Part shown: piece by piece, positions 16,844 through 25,420 of the stretch
Numbering within the stretch: position 1 is the first letter of the stretch
How the letters are laid out: each line of letters opens with the position of its first letter
Source of the DNA: an uncultured Actinomycetes bacterium
Lineage (GTDB): Bacteria > Actinomycetota > Acidimicrobiia > Acidimicrobiales > Microtrichaceae
DNA: 35,462 nt
Reading direction: 5' to 3'
Assembly (NCBI GenBank): GCA_903868545.1
Contig: CAIPVR010000298.1
Coordinates: 1-35,462 of the forward strand
The notes under the pieces: generated by a model
What the model saw: only the letters and a program-made list of their open reading frames with translations
The model's database searches: none
Told to the model about the DNA's origin: nothing
Position numbers and translations under genes: made by a program

Positions 16844-17605
16844 ATGTCCCGTTTCCAGGTCGGTGTCCAACTCCACCCCCAGGCCACCACGGTCGCCGCG
16901 CTGCTCGACGGTGCGGTCGCCGTCGAGCAACTCGGTGCCGACTCGGTGTGGGTCTGGGACCACTTCTACCCGCTGTACGGCGACGGTGACGCCGCCCACT
17001 TCGAGGCCTACACGTTGCTGGCCGCCATGGCCGCCCGCACCGAACGGGTCCGTCTCGGCGCAATGGTCACCTGCAACTCGTACCGCAACCCGAACCTGCT
17101 GGCCGACATGAGCCGCACCATCGACCACATCTCGGGCGGCCGGTTCACACTCGGCATCGGCTCGGGATGGTTCGAGCGCGACTACACCGAGTACGGCTAC
17201 GAGTTCGGCACGGCCCGGTCCCGCCTCGCGGACCTCGAGCGCGACCTACCCGTCATCCAGGACCGCCTGACCCGGCTCTCGCCGCCGCCGGTCGGGCCGT
17301 TGCCCGTCCTGGTGGGCGGGTCCGGGCGGAAGGTCACGCTGCGGCTCGTCGCCGAGCGGGCCGACGGCTGGAACGCCTTCGGGCCGCCGGAGAACTTCGC
17401 GGAGCTCAACGCCGTGCTCGACGGATGGTGCGAGAAGGTGGGCCGCGACCCGGCCGCGGTGGAGCGCACCGTCTGCATCAACCCCGGCGAGGTGGACGAC
17501 TGGGCGGCCTACCTCGAAGCCGGAGCGACCCACCTCGTGGTGATGACCGGTGACCCCTTCGACCTCGACGCAGTGGCGTCGTTGGTGGACGCGGCCCGGA
17601 GCTGA
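16844..17605 (+). CDS. LLM-class F420-dependent oxidoreductase
   Basis: The 253-residue luciferase-like monooxygenase-family enzyme starts MSRFQVGVQLHPQATT. Characteristic blocks are VWVWDHFYPLYGDGD, LGAMVTCNSYRNPNLLADMSRTIDHISGGRFTLGIGSGWFERDYTEYGYEFGT and LPVLVGGSGRKVTLRLVAERADGWN. They match the actinobacterial F420 subfamily typified by MSMEG_2906. Such enzymes use the deazaflavin F420, and the substrate is not predictable. The frame is open back to ATG 16757, but the family N-terminus is at ATG 16844. No SD or -10-like hexamer lies right before either, so the start rests on family comparison. Its stop is followed at once by a hairpin shared with the convergent GH3-like gene. Confidence 0.88.
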   Translation: MSRFQVGVQLHPQATTVAALLDGAVAVEQLGADSVWVWDHFYPLYGDGDAAHFEAYTLLAAMAARTERVRLGAMVTCNSYRNPNLLADMSRTIDHISGGRFTLGIGSGWFERDYTEYGYEFGTARSRLADLERDLPVIQDRLTRLSPPPVGPLPVLVGGSGRKVTLRLVAERADGWNAFGPPENFAELNAVLDGWCEKVGRDPAAVERTVCINPGEVDDWAAYLEAGATHLVVMTGDPFDLDAVASLVDAARS

Positions 17606-17626
17606 CCGCCGGGGGTCACCCGGCGG
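17606..17626. terminator. Hairpin between convergent F420 oxidoreductase and GH3-like genes
   Basis: CCGCCGGG (17606-17613) and CCCGGCGG (17619-17626) form a perfect 8-bp stem with a 5-nt loop. The stop of the GH3-like gene (17616-17618) lies in the loop, and the stop of the oxidoreductase abuts the left arm. Confidence 0.5.
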
Positions 17627-19043
17627 AGGTGCTCACCGCCGGGAGTGTGGTGGTGGTCCGCGGCAGGGTGGTGGTGGTGCGGGGCAGCGACGAAGTGGTG
17701 GCACCCGATCCGGTGCCGGTGCCCGACCCGCTGCCGCGGGTGGTGGGCGGCCCGGTCCGGACGATGGTCCCGGCTCCGGGCGTCTGGCTCTGCTCGGCGG
17801 GGTCGATCGTGCCGTCGGACCCGGTGGTCGTCGTCGGACCCGGGGTGGACCCGTCGACCGTGGTGGTGGAGGACCCGTCGCGCCGGAGCGCGGAGTAGCG
17901 GGCCACCTCGTCGAGGCACTGGCCGGTGATGCCCTTCGTGGCCAGCACCCGGCGGACCGACGCCGTGACCTGGTCCGGGTCGAGGCGCCGAGCGGCGATC
18001 GCGTCGACGAGGCGCGCGTGGGCCTCCCGGGTCGCGTCCTGGCCGTTGACCACCGCCACGTCGGCGCCGGCCGCCACGGCGAGCTCCGCGGCCTCGGCCT
18101 GGGTGGTCAGCCCGGTGACGGCCGGCGAGCCGAGGTCGTCGGTCATCACGAGACCCTGGAACCCCTGCCGGCCTCGCAACTCGTCGGTGATGGCGGCGCG
18201 GGACAGCGTGGCGGGCTCCTTCGCTCCGGTCAGTCCGGGGATGACCGCATGGGTCACCAGCACCGCCGGGACCCCCGCCGCGATGGCCCGGTCGAACGGG
18301 ACGAGGTCACGGGTGCGCAGCGTGTCGATCTGGGCGACCGTCGTGAGCTTGCGGGCCGGATCCGCCGTTCCCCTGCCCACGCCGGGCCAGTGCGACACCA
18401 CCGGCAGCACCCCCTGGTCGAGGACGGCCGGGATCACGGCGGCGACCATGTCGCCCACGAGTGCGGGGTCGCTGCCGTAGGTCCGGGTGCCCAGCACGCC
18501 GCCGGACCCGCTGTCGGCGACCGGGGCGAGGACCATCGTCACGCCCTGCGCCCTGACCTTCGCAGCGTGCTCGCCGGTGGCGGTGGCTGCGTCCTGCGGT
18601 GTGCCCTTGCCGAGGGTGGCCGCGGCCGCCAGCTGGCCCGCGGAGTTGCGCAGCTGCTGGGTGCCACCTCCCTCCTCGGCGGCCGCCACGGTGACCGCGA
18701 GGGGCGCCTCGGCGATGGCCGACGCGATCTGGCTGGACACCTGCGAGGACTGTTCGCCGGAGAGCACCATGCCGCCGACCAGCCCCTCGGCCACGAGGGG
18801 CTGTGCCCGTCCGGGGTTGGCCACCGTCGCCATCAGCAGCTGGGCCGCCTTGCCCTCGGCCGGGAGCATCTGTGCGCAGTCGGGAGGCGCCGTGGTGGTG
18901 GTCCGCCGCGGCACCGTGGTCTCCGCCCGCACCGCCACCTGGGTGGAGGACGTGCCCGTGCAGGCGGTGGCGATGGCGGTGATGGCGGCGGCCATCACCA
19001 GGGCCGCCCCGGCGCGACGACGGGGGCGGTCCCGACTCGACAT
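17616..19043 (-). CDS. GH3 N-terminal-domain lipoprotein, possibly inactive NagZ-like
   Basis: The 475-residue protein has a Arg-rich N-terminus, a hydrophobic stretch and the lipobox IATAC (Cys28), so it should be a membrane-anchored lipoprotein. Residues about 60-385 form a glycoside hydrolase family 3 barrel. LVMTDDLG carries the expected nucleophile Asp302. The loop that in NagZ carries the Asp-His acid/base dyad (KHFPGHG...DSH) reads SHWPGVGRGTADPARK (217-232), so the His after Asp is lost and the Lys of KH is Ser. It may be inactive or use another acid/base. The C-terminal 85 residues are a Thr/Pro/Gly/Ser-rich tail ending in two LPRTTTT units encoded by a 21-nt tandem repeat. TAGCGT ends 7 nt before the ATG. 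Confidence 0.8.
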   Translation of the reverse strand: MSSRDRPRRRAGAALVMAAAITAIATACTGTSSTQVAVRAETTVPRRTTTTAPPDCAQMLPAEGKAAQLLMATVANPGRAQPLVAEGLVGGMVLSGEQSSQVSSQIASAIAEAPLAVTVAAAEEGGGTQQLRNSAGQLAAAATLGKGTPQDAATATGEHAAKVRAQGVTMVLAPVADSGSGGVLGTRTYGSDPALVGDMVAAVIPAVLDQGVLPVVSHWPGVGRGTADPARKLTTVAQIDTLRTRDLVPFDRAIAAGVPAVLVTHAVIPGLTGAKEPATLSRAAITDELRGRQGFQGLVMTDDLGSPAVTGLTTQAEAAELAVAAGADVAVVNGQDATREAHARLVDAIAARRLDPDQVTASVRRVLATKGITGQCLDEVARYSALRRDGSSTTTVDGSTPGPTTTTGSDGTIDPAEQSQTPGAGTIVRTGPPTTRGSGSGTGTGSGATTSSLPRTTTTLPRTTTTLPAVSTSAG

Positions 19044-19050
19044 CCCCCCG

Positions 19051-19056
19051 ACGCTA
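19051..19056 (-). promoter_or_regulatory. -10-like hexamer of the GH3-like lipoprotein gene
   Basis: The minus strand reads TAGCGT, ending 7 nt before the ATG at 19043. The same hexamer is used at 22421 and 27008. Confidence 0.5.
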
Positions 19057-19113
19057 GTGGGCGGCCACTGGCCCTCCCAGCCGCGACGGCATCGCGGGTG
19101 GGTCCGGCTCGGC

Positions 19114-19119
19114 CAGACT
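19114..19119 (+). promoter_or_regulatory. -10-like hexamer of the LysRS-MprF gene
   Basis: CAGACT ends 7 nt before GTG 19127. Confidence 0.4.
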
Positions 19120-19126
19120 CGGGACC

Positions 19127-22100
19127 GTGACCGCAGGCACCCCCCGGCCGGGACGCGCCGACGGACTCCGGGCGGCCGGGGTGGATCCGCACCCGCCGGC
19201 CCGGCCGGTCACCAGCAGTCTGGCGGCGGCAGCGGGGCCCACCACCGCCGACGGCACACCGGTGGTGGTCCAGGGGCGGGTCCACCTGCGCCGAGATCAC
19301 GGTGGCGTGGTCTTCCTCGACCTTCGCCGTGGCGACGAGCGGCTGCAGGTGGTGGCCGAGCGCGACCGGCTCGGCCCGGACGGTCACCGCCAGTTGCGCC
19401 ACGTGGAGCGCGGCGACGTGGTGCGGGCCCGGGGGGAGGTGGGTCCCACCCGAACCGGCGAACGGTCGCTCCTCGCCGACGAGGTGGTGTTGGTGGCACC
19501 GTCCACCGTGCCGCCACCCGACAAGCGGTCGCGGCCACGGGATCCCGAGACCCGGGCCCGCCGCCGGGAGCTGGACCTCATGGCGAACCCGGCGTCGTGG
19601 CGCACGTTCCGGGCCCGCGCCGCAGTGGTGCGCTCGCTGCGCGACGAGCTCCACGCCCGGGGCTTCACCGAGGTGGAGACGCCCGTCCTCTCCGCGTCGG
19701 CGGGCGGCGCCGTGGCCCGGCCCTTCGTCACCCACCACCGTGCGCTCGGTGTGGACCTCCACCTCCGGGTCGCCCCGGAACTGGCGCTGAAGCGCCTCGT
19801 GGTGGGCGGCATGGACCGGGTCTTCGAGCTGGGCCGGGTGTTCCGCAACGAGGGCATCGACACCACCCACAACCCGGAGTTCACGATCCTCGAGGCGTAC
19901 CAGAGCCCCGGTGACGTCGCCGACATGATGGACCTGGTGGAGGGGCTCGTCGCGGCCGCGGCCCGCGCTGCCAACGGCACCACGGAGGTGGAGGTCGCCG
20001 GCGTGCTGGTGGACCTGGCCGACCCCTGGCGGAGGGTGGCCATGGCCGACCTGGTGCAGGAGGTGACCGGGGTCGAACTGCGCTCCGGCATGCATCCGGC
20101 CGCGGCACGGGAACGGCTCGCGGGTCTCGGCCTCACCCCGGAGCCCGGCTGGGGCGCGGGCCGGTGCCTGGCCGAGGCGTTCGAGCAGTTGGTCGAGCAC
20201 ACGCTCGTGCACCCGACGATCGTGTTCGACCACCCCCGCGAGACCTCCCCGTTGGCCCGGGCCCGCCCCGACGACCCAGCGACCGCCGAGCGGTTCGAGG
20301 TGATCGTGGGCGGCCGCGAGCTCGCCAACGCCTACAGCGAGCTGAACGACCCGGTCGAGCAGCGGCGACGGATGGCCGGTCCGTCGGGCGGGGGACTCAG
20401 CCCCGGCGACGAGGAGTACGTGGAGGCGCTCGAGGCCGGGCTGCCACCGACCGGCGGGCTGGGCGTGGGGGTCGACCGGCTGGTGATGCTCCTCACCGGC
20501 GCGTCCTCGATCCGTGACGTGGTCCTGTTCCCCGCCCTTCGGCCCCGCACCGGCCGCGACCGGTCCGGCGCGGCACTCAGCCCCGTGGTGCCGACCACGC
20601 CGTTGCCCACGTCGGTCCGGCCGGGTGCGCCGGTGGCCTTCGTGCGGCTGTCGGGCCTCGTCCGGGTGGTGGCGGCCCTCACCACGGTCGTGGGGGTCCT
20701 CACCATGCTCAGCGCGCTGCCCCGGCTGGAGGTGCGGTTCCTCCTGCTGGAGGAGCTGGTGACCCCGGTGCCGCAGCTCGTGGGCGGCGACGTGGTGCTC
20801 GCCGTGGCCCTCGGCCTGGCGATGGTGCTGCTCTCCGGCCAGTTGCTGCGCGGCAAACGCCGGGCCTGGATGTTCGCCCTCGTGCTGTTCGCCGCCTCGG
20901 CCGTGGTGAGCCTCGTGCGCGGCGGCGAGGCCGTCGCGCTGTTCACCTCGGTGGCGATGGTGGCCATCCTCCTGGCCACCCGTCGCGATTTCACCGGACT
21001 GCAGGATCCCCCTTCGGTCACCCAGGTGGTGCTGCTGGCGCCGCGTTACCTGCTGTTCGTGTACGCCTACGGCGTCCTCGCCCTGTGGAGCCAGCGCGGC
21101 CGGCTGTCGCCGCCCTGGTCGTGGGGACGAACGTTCGAGACCGTCACGCTGGGGCTGTTCGGGGTCGACGGGCCCTACCGCTACGTGGGCCGCTTCGGTA
21201 CCTGGTTCCCGGTGTCGCTGGTGGTGCTCGGCGGGATCGGCCTCCTCCTGCTGCTGTGGCTGCTGCTCCGCCCGGCCGTCCGCCCGCCCGACCGCCGGGG
21301 CCCGGCCCGGGCCGCCGAGCTCATGGAGCGTCACGGCTGGGACACGCTGGCTCCGTTCACCCTGCGGCCCGACCGCAACCACTTCTTCTCCTCCGACGGG
21401 GAGGCGATGGTGGCCTACGGCTACCTCGGTGGCTACGCGCTGGTGACCGGCGACCCGGTCGGTGCGCCGGCCTCGGTGCCGCTCGTGGTGGACGAGTTCA
21501 TGGAGTACTGCCGTCGGCACGGCTGGCAGCCCGCAGTGCTCGCGGCCCGGGAGATCGATGCGCCGTTCTGGGCCGAGCGGGGCTTCCGGACCTTCTACCT
21601 CGGCGACGAGGCGGTGCTCGACTGCCGGACCTTCGACCTCGACGCCCCCGGCATGGGACCGGTTCGCCGCTCGGTGCGCCGGGTGGAGCCCGATCACTCC
21701 TTCGAGTTGTTGAGCGAGGCCGACGCCGGGGCCGGCCTGGCCGCCGAGCTCGACGAGATCAGCCGACGGTGGCGGAGGGGGGAGGACGAGCGTGGCTACA
21801 CGATGGCGATGAGCCAGGGCGTGGACGGCGCCGATCCCTCCCGCCTGCTCGCGGTGGCCCGTCGGTGGGACGCGGACGGGCCGGGGGTCCCGGTGGCCTT
21901 CCTCCGGCTCATCCCGACCGGTGACCGCGACGGCCCGTACGGGCCGGGCTACACGCTCGACCTGATGCGCCGCCTCCCGGACGCGGCGAACGGCATCGTG
22001 GAGTTCCTGATCGCCCGCACCGCGGCGGAACTCGACCGACGCGGGGTGCCCCGCTTGTCGCTCAACTTCGCGGTGATGAGCCGCCTGCTCGACGACGACG

Positions 22101-22423
22101 TGCCGCTCGGCCGGGGCGAGCGGGTGCTGCGCCGCCTGGTCGAGGCCCTGAACCCCTACTACCAGATCCGGTCCCTGCGGGAGTTCAACGAGAAGTTCCA
22201 CCCCGAGTGGCTCCCGCGCGTGCTCGTGTACGCGGAACCGGCCGACCTGCCGAAGGTGGCGTTGCGCTACGCATGGCTGGAGGGCTTCGTGGACGTGCCG
22301 CTACTGGGACGGCTCCTGTCTGGGCCCGCGTCGAGCGAGGTGGGGTCGCCGGGGGTCGGCCGTCGCGGCCGTCGGGACGACCCGGCGCCGTCGGGCGGCG
22401 CCAGTGGGGATCCGGCCCGCTAG
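19127..22423 (+). CDS. LysRS-MprF fusion (LysX-like, reversed domain order)
   Basis: This 1098-residue protein joins a lysyl-tRNA synthetase to a lysyl-phosphatidylglycerol synthase. Residues about 45-130 are the OB-fold anticodon-binding domain. Residues about 150-475 are the class II core: motif 2 FELGRVFRNEG near 232 and motif 3 GLGVGVDRLVMLLTG near 444. A Pro-rich linker leads to about six membrane segments (roughly 501-719). Residues about 731-1055 are the MprF/DUF2156 transferase domain (FTLRPDRNHFFSSDGEAMVAYG, LNPYYQIRSLREFNEKFHPEW), followed by a Gly/Ser-rich tail. It probably charges tRNA with lysine and moves lysine to phosphatidylglycerol, lowering surface charge and giving resistance to cationic peptides. 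Mycobacterial LysX has the MprF part first, so the order here is reversed. The frame is continuous with no internal stop. Confidence 0.88.
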   Translation: MTAGTPRPGRADGLRAAGVDPHPPARPVTSSLAAAAGPTTADGTPVVVQGRVHLRRDHGGVVFLDLRRGDERLQVVAERDRLGPDGHRQLRHVERGDVVRARGEVGPTRTGERSLLADEVVLVAPSTVPPPDKRSRPRDPETRARRRELDLMANPASWRTFRARAAVVRSLRDELHARGFTEVETPVLSASAGGAVARPFVTHHRALGVDLHLRVAPELALKRLVVGGMDRVFELGRVFRNEGIDTTHNPEFTILEAYQSPGDVADMMDLVEGLVAAAARAANGTTEVEVAGVLVDLADPWRRVAMADLVQEVTGVELRSGMHPAAARERLAGLGLTPEPGWGAGRCLAEAFEQLVEHTLVHPTIVFDHPRETSPLARARPDDPATAERFEVIVGGRELANAYSELNDPVEQRRRMAGPSGGGLSPGDEEYVEALEAGLPPTGGLGVGVDRLVMLLTGASSIRDVVLFPALRPRTGRDRSGAALSPVVPTTPLPTSVRPGAPVAFVRLSGLVRVVAALTTVVGVLTMLSALPRLEVRFLLLEELVTPVPQLVGGDVVLAVALGLAMVLLSGQLLRGKRRAWMFALVLFAASAVVSLVRGGEAVALFTSVAMVAILLATRRDFTGLQDPPSVTQVVLLAPRYLLFVYAYGVLALWSQRGRLSPPWSWGRTFETVTLGLFGVDGPYRYVGRFGTWFPVSLVVLGGIGLLLLLWLLLRPAVRPPDRRGPARAAELMERHGWDTLAPFTLRPDRNHFFSSDGEAMVAYGYLGGYALVTGDPVGAPASVPLVVDEFMEYCRRHGWQPAVLAAREIDAPFWAERGFRTFYLGDEAVLDCRTFDLDAPGMGPVRRSVRRVEPDHSFELLSEADAGAGLAAELDEISRRWRRGEDERGYTMAMSQGVDGADPSRLLAVARRWDADGPGVPVAFLRLIPTGDRDGPYGPGYTLDLMRRLPDAANGIVEFLIARTAAELDRRGVPRLSLNFAVMSRLLDDDVPLGRGERVLRRLVEALNPYYQIRSLREFNEKFHPEWLPRVLVYAEPADLPKVALRYAWLEGFVDVPLLGRLLSGPASSEVGSPGVGRRGRRDDPAPSGGASGDPAR

Positions 22424-22426
22424 CGT
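22421..22426 (+). promoter_or_regulatory. -10-like hexamer of the DoxX-like gene
   Basis: TAGCGT ends 6 nt before GTG 22433. Its first three bases are the TAG stop codon of the LysRS-MprF gene. Confidence 0.45.
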
Positions 22427-22432
22427 GAGGTC

Positions 22433-22861
22433 GTGAGCACGCCCTCCCCCAAGGACCGGTTGGCCGCCCTGGTGGACGACCCCGACGAGGACCCGGTCCT
22501 GACCCGGTCACGCCTGCGCTTCGCGGCGATGCTGGTGGGGATCGGCGTGCTGCACTTCGTGGCACCCCGCCCGTTCGAGCGCATCGTGCCCCGGTGGTTC
22601 CCGTGGCGGCGCGAGGCGGTGCTGTGGTCCGGTGTGGCCGAGGTCGCCTCGGGTGTGCTGGTCGCCGTGCCCCGCACCCGCCGCGCCGGCGGCGCGCTCG
22701 CGTTCCTGACGATCCTCGCCGTGTACCCGGCCAACGTGCAGATGGCCATCGACGCGTCGAGGGGCCGTTCCCAGGTGGACAACGTCCCGGTGTGGGCGGC
22801 GTGGCTGCGGCTGCCGATGCAGTTCCCGATGCTGGTCCGGGCGTGGAAGCTCGCCCGCTGA
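22433..22861 (+). CDS. DoxX-like small membrane protein
   Basis: The 142-residue product has three to four hydrophobic segments (about residues 30-45, 60-78, 85-103 and 120-136) and DoxX/MauE-like features: FAAMLVGIGVLHFVAPRPFERIVPRW, then ...WSGVAEVASGVLV, then ...YPANVQMAID. Members are integral membrane proteins of poorly defined function, sometimes linked to thiol or redox balance. The GTG start is 9 nt beyond the stop of the LysRS-MprF gene and has its own -10-like hexamer over that stop. Transcription could therefore be both read-through and independent. The charged N-terminus (STPSPKDRLAALVDDPDEDP) is probably cytoplasmic. The next gene begins 31 nt downstream. Confidence 0.78.
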   Translation: MSTPSPKDRLAALVDDPDEDPVLTRSRLRFAAMLVGIGVLHFVAPRPFERIVPRWFPWRREAVLWSGVAEVASGVLVAVPRTRRAGGALAFLTILAVYPANVQMAIDASRGRSQVDNVPVWAAWLRLPMQFPMLVRAWKLAR

Positions 22862-22892
22862 TCCGCCGGACCGGACGGAACGCCCCACCGTC

Positions 22893-25418
22893 ATGACCGA
22901 CGAGCACGGGCCCGTGACCCCGGAGCCGGCGTCCGACGACTTCCCGCTCAGCGAGGCCGTGCTGCTGGCCATGGTCGACAGCAGCGCGGACGGCGTGGTG
23001 GTGGTCGGCGAGGACGGCGACATCCGCTGGGCGAGCCCATCGGTGTCGCAGGTGTCCGGCTGGAGCCACGAGGAGGTGCTGGCGTTCGGGCGTCTGGAGA
23101 TGGTGCACCCGGACGACCTCGGGGCGGTGGAGCGGGAGCTCCTCGAGATCTTCTCCGGTCCGCGCGGCGCCTATGTGCAGACGCGACCGCTGCGGCTCCG
23201 CCTGCGCGACGCCGCCGGGCGGTACCGCTGGATGGCCGTCACCGGGCGCGACCTGCGCGACCACCCGTCGGTGGCGGGGTTGGTCCTCGCGTTGCGGGAC
23301 GTGGACGAGGAGGTGCGCAACCACCTGGCGGTGGAGGCGTCGGAGCGGCGGTTCCGGGCGCTGGTCCTCCACGGCTCCGACGTCACCTTCACCTTCGACG
23401 ACGACCTCGTCGTCACGTCCGTGTCGGACTCCGTCCGCGAGCGGTTCGGGGTGGAGCCCGGGGACATGCTCGGCACACGGGCCTTCGCCAACGTCGTGGG
23501 TGCGGACCGTGCCGGGATCGACGCCCTCCTCGACGATCTCCGGGGTCGTCCCGGGGAGACGGCGAACGCCCGGGTGCGGGCCACGGTGGCCGGTGGCGCA
23601 GTGCGGGTCTTCGAGGGTCGGATCACGAACCTCCTCCACGTCGCCGAGGTGGGGGAGTGGGTGTGCAACTTCTGGGACGTGACCGCCGAGGTGGAGGTGG
23701 AGCGGGAGAACCGGCGGCTGCTCGAGATCTTCGACCTGACCGGCGACATGGTCATGCACCTGTCCGCCGACGGCACGCTGCGGTACCTCAACGCCGCGGC
23801 CCGGGAGTTCCTCGGCATGGACGAGACCACGGCGGCCGCCCGTATCGGCGAGCGCTGGGGGGACGAACCCCTCCTGCCGCCGGAGGTACTCGATCGGATC
23901 GGCGAGGGCAGCTTCACCTCGTGGGCCGGGGAGGTCAGCTTCCGCGGGGTGGACGGGCCCGTGCCGTTGGCGCTCCAACTCCTCGCCCACCGGGACGCCG
24001 ACGGCACGATCACACATTTCTCGTCGGTGACACGCGACATCAGCGACCGCAAGCGCCTCCAGGCCACGCTCGAGCACCAGGCCACCCACGATCCGCTCAC
24101 CGGCCTCCCCAACCGCACGCTGCTGTTCGAGCGCATCACCGCGGCGGTGGATGGCCTGAGGGCGGGCGGGCGCGGCCACGTCGTGGGCCTGCTGTTCATC
24201 GACCTCGACCACTTCAAGGTGATCAACGACAGCCTCGGACATGCCCTCGGCGACCAGCTCCTGCGGGCCATCGGCCGGAGGATCCGCTCCGCGGTCCGCC
24301 CGGGCGACACCGTCGGACGCTTCGGCGGTGACGAGTTCGTGGTGCTGTGCGAGCGGCTCGACGCCGAGGACGATGCGGTGGTCATCGCACACCGCATCGA
24401 GCAGACCCTGCAGCGGCCCTTCGAGGTGGGTGGCCACGAGATCCACGCCGGCACCTCGATCGGGATCGCGTTCGCCGATCCCGACGAGGCCGACCCCGCC
24501 GCCGTGCTGCGCGACGCGGACACGGCGATGTACCGGGCCAAGTCCGTGGGCCGGGGCCGGTGGGTGATGTTCGACGACGACCTGCGCCGTCAGGCCGTGG
24601 AGCGCCAGCGGGTGGAGACCTCGCTGCGCCATACCCGTCGCGGTGAGGAGCTCGAGCTCCACTACCAGCCGGTGGTGGAGCTGGCCACGGGTCGCATCAC
24701 CGGTGCCGAGGCGCTGCTGCGCTGGCGGCGCGACGGCCGGCTGGTCCCGCCCGACGAGTTCATCCCCGTGGCCGAGGAGACGGGGCTGATCGTGCCGATC
24801 GGGGAGTGGGTGCTGCGCACGGCGTGCCTCCAGCTCGCTGCATGGCGGGCCCGGCCCGGCTGGGGCGACCTCGGCATCGCCGTCAACGTGTCCACCCGCC
24901 AGCTGCAGCACGTCGGGTTCGTGCCGATGGTGCTGGACCTGGTGCAGGAGTTCGGGCTGGACGCCGGGTCGCTGGCGGTGGAGATCACCGAGTCGGTGGT
25001 CATGGACGACGTGGACTTCGGCTCGCTGCGTCTCCAGGAACTCCGCGAGGCCGGGATCCGCATCGCGGTCGACGACTTCGGCACCGGCTACTCCTCGCTC
25101 ACCTACCTGCACCGTCTCCCGCTCGACCTGGTGAAGCTCGATCGCGCCTTCGTGGCCGGGGTGGGGACCCGCCCCGCGGACACGGCGATCGTCACGGCGG
25201 TGCTCCAGCTCGCCGAGGTGCTCGGCCTCCGGGCGATCGCCGAGGGGATCGAGAGTGGTCCCCAGCTGAGCGAGCTCCGCGGGCTGGGGTGCAGCTTCGG
25301 CCAGGGCTACCACCTCGCCCGCCCCATGCCGGCCGACGAGTTCGGCTCCCTGCTCGAGCGGACACGCGTGCTCCCCGCCGCGCCGGCCGACCCCCGCCCG
25401 TCGTCGTCCGGGACCTGA
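22893..25418 (+). CDS. PAS-GGDEF-EAL c-di-GMP signalling protein
   Basis: The 841-residue soluble protein has three PAS-like sensor regions (about 20-140, 145-270 and 277-395), then a diguanylate cyclase domain (about 400-560) and a phosphodiesterase domain (about 575-825). The cyclase site is intact (GRFGGDEF, Gly478-Phe482). The phosphodiesterase site also looks intact: EALLRW (Glu606), NVSTRQL, EITES, DDFGTGYSS and EGIES. It could make and break cyclic di-GMP, with the PAS domains choosing the output. There is no membrane segment, so input would be cytoplasmic (redox, light or a ligand). It follows the DoxX-like gene by 31 nt and may be cotranscribed. Its stop lies 2 nt before the 20-bp repeat array. 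Confidence 0.93.
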   Translation: MTDEHGPVTPEPASDDFPLSEAVLLAMVDSSADGVVVVGEDGDIRWASPSVSQVSGWSHEEVLAFGRLEMVHPDDLGAVERELLEIFSGPRGAYVQTRPLRLRLRDAAGRYRWMAVTGRDLRDHPSVAGLVLALRDVDEEVRNHLAVEASERRFRALVLHGSDVTFTFDDDLVVTSVSDSVRERFGVEPGDMLGTRAFANVVGADRAGIDALLDDLRGRPGETANARVRATVAGGAVRVFEGRITNLLHVAEVGEWVCNFWDVTAEVEVERENRRLLEIFDLTGDMVMHLSADGTLRYLNAAAREFLGMDETTAAARIGERWGDEPLLPPEVLDRIGEGSFTSWAGEVSFRGVDGPVPLALQLLAHRDADGTITHFSSVTRDISDRKRLQATLEHQATHDPLTGLPNRTLLFERITAAVDGLRAGGRGHVVGLLFIDLDHFKVINDSLGHALGDQLLRAIGRRIRSAVRPGDTVGRFGGDEFVVLCERLDAEDDAVVIAHRIEQTLQRPFEVGGHEIHAGTSIGIAFADPDEADPAAVLRDADTAMYRAKSVGRGRWVMFDDDLRRQAVERQRVETSLRHTRRGEELELHYQPVVELATGRITGAEALLRWRRDGRLVPPDEFIPVAEETGLIVPIGEWVLRTACLQLAAWRARPGWGDLGIAVNVSTRQLQHVGFVPMVLDLVQEFGLDAGSLAVEITESVVMDDVDFGSLRLQELREAGIRIAVDDFGTGYSSLTYLHRLPLDLVKLDRAFVAGVGTRPADTAIVTAVLQLAEVLGLRAIAEGIESGPQLSELRGLGCSFGQGYHLARPMPADEFGSLLERTRVLPAAPADPRPSSSGT

Positions 25419-25420
25419 CC

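Noticed and set aside
18995-22201. Minus-strand open frame of over 1000 codons opposite the LysRS-MprF gene
   Set aside because: It is His/Arg/Gly-rich, has no domain pattern and lies wholly antisense to a gene with clear motifs. It is a by-product of very high GC content.
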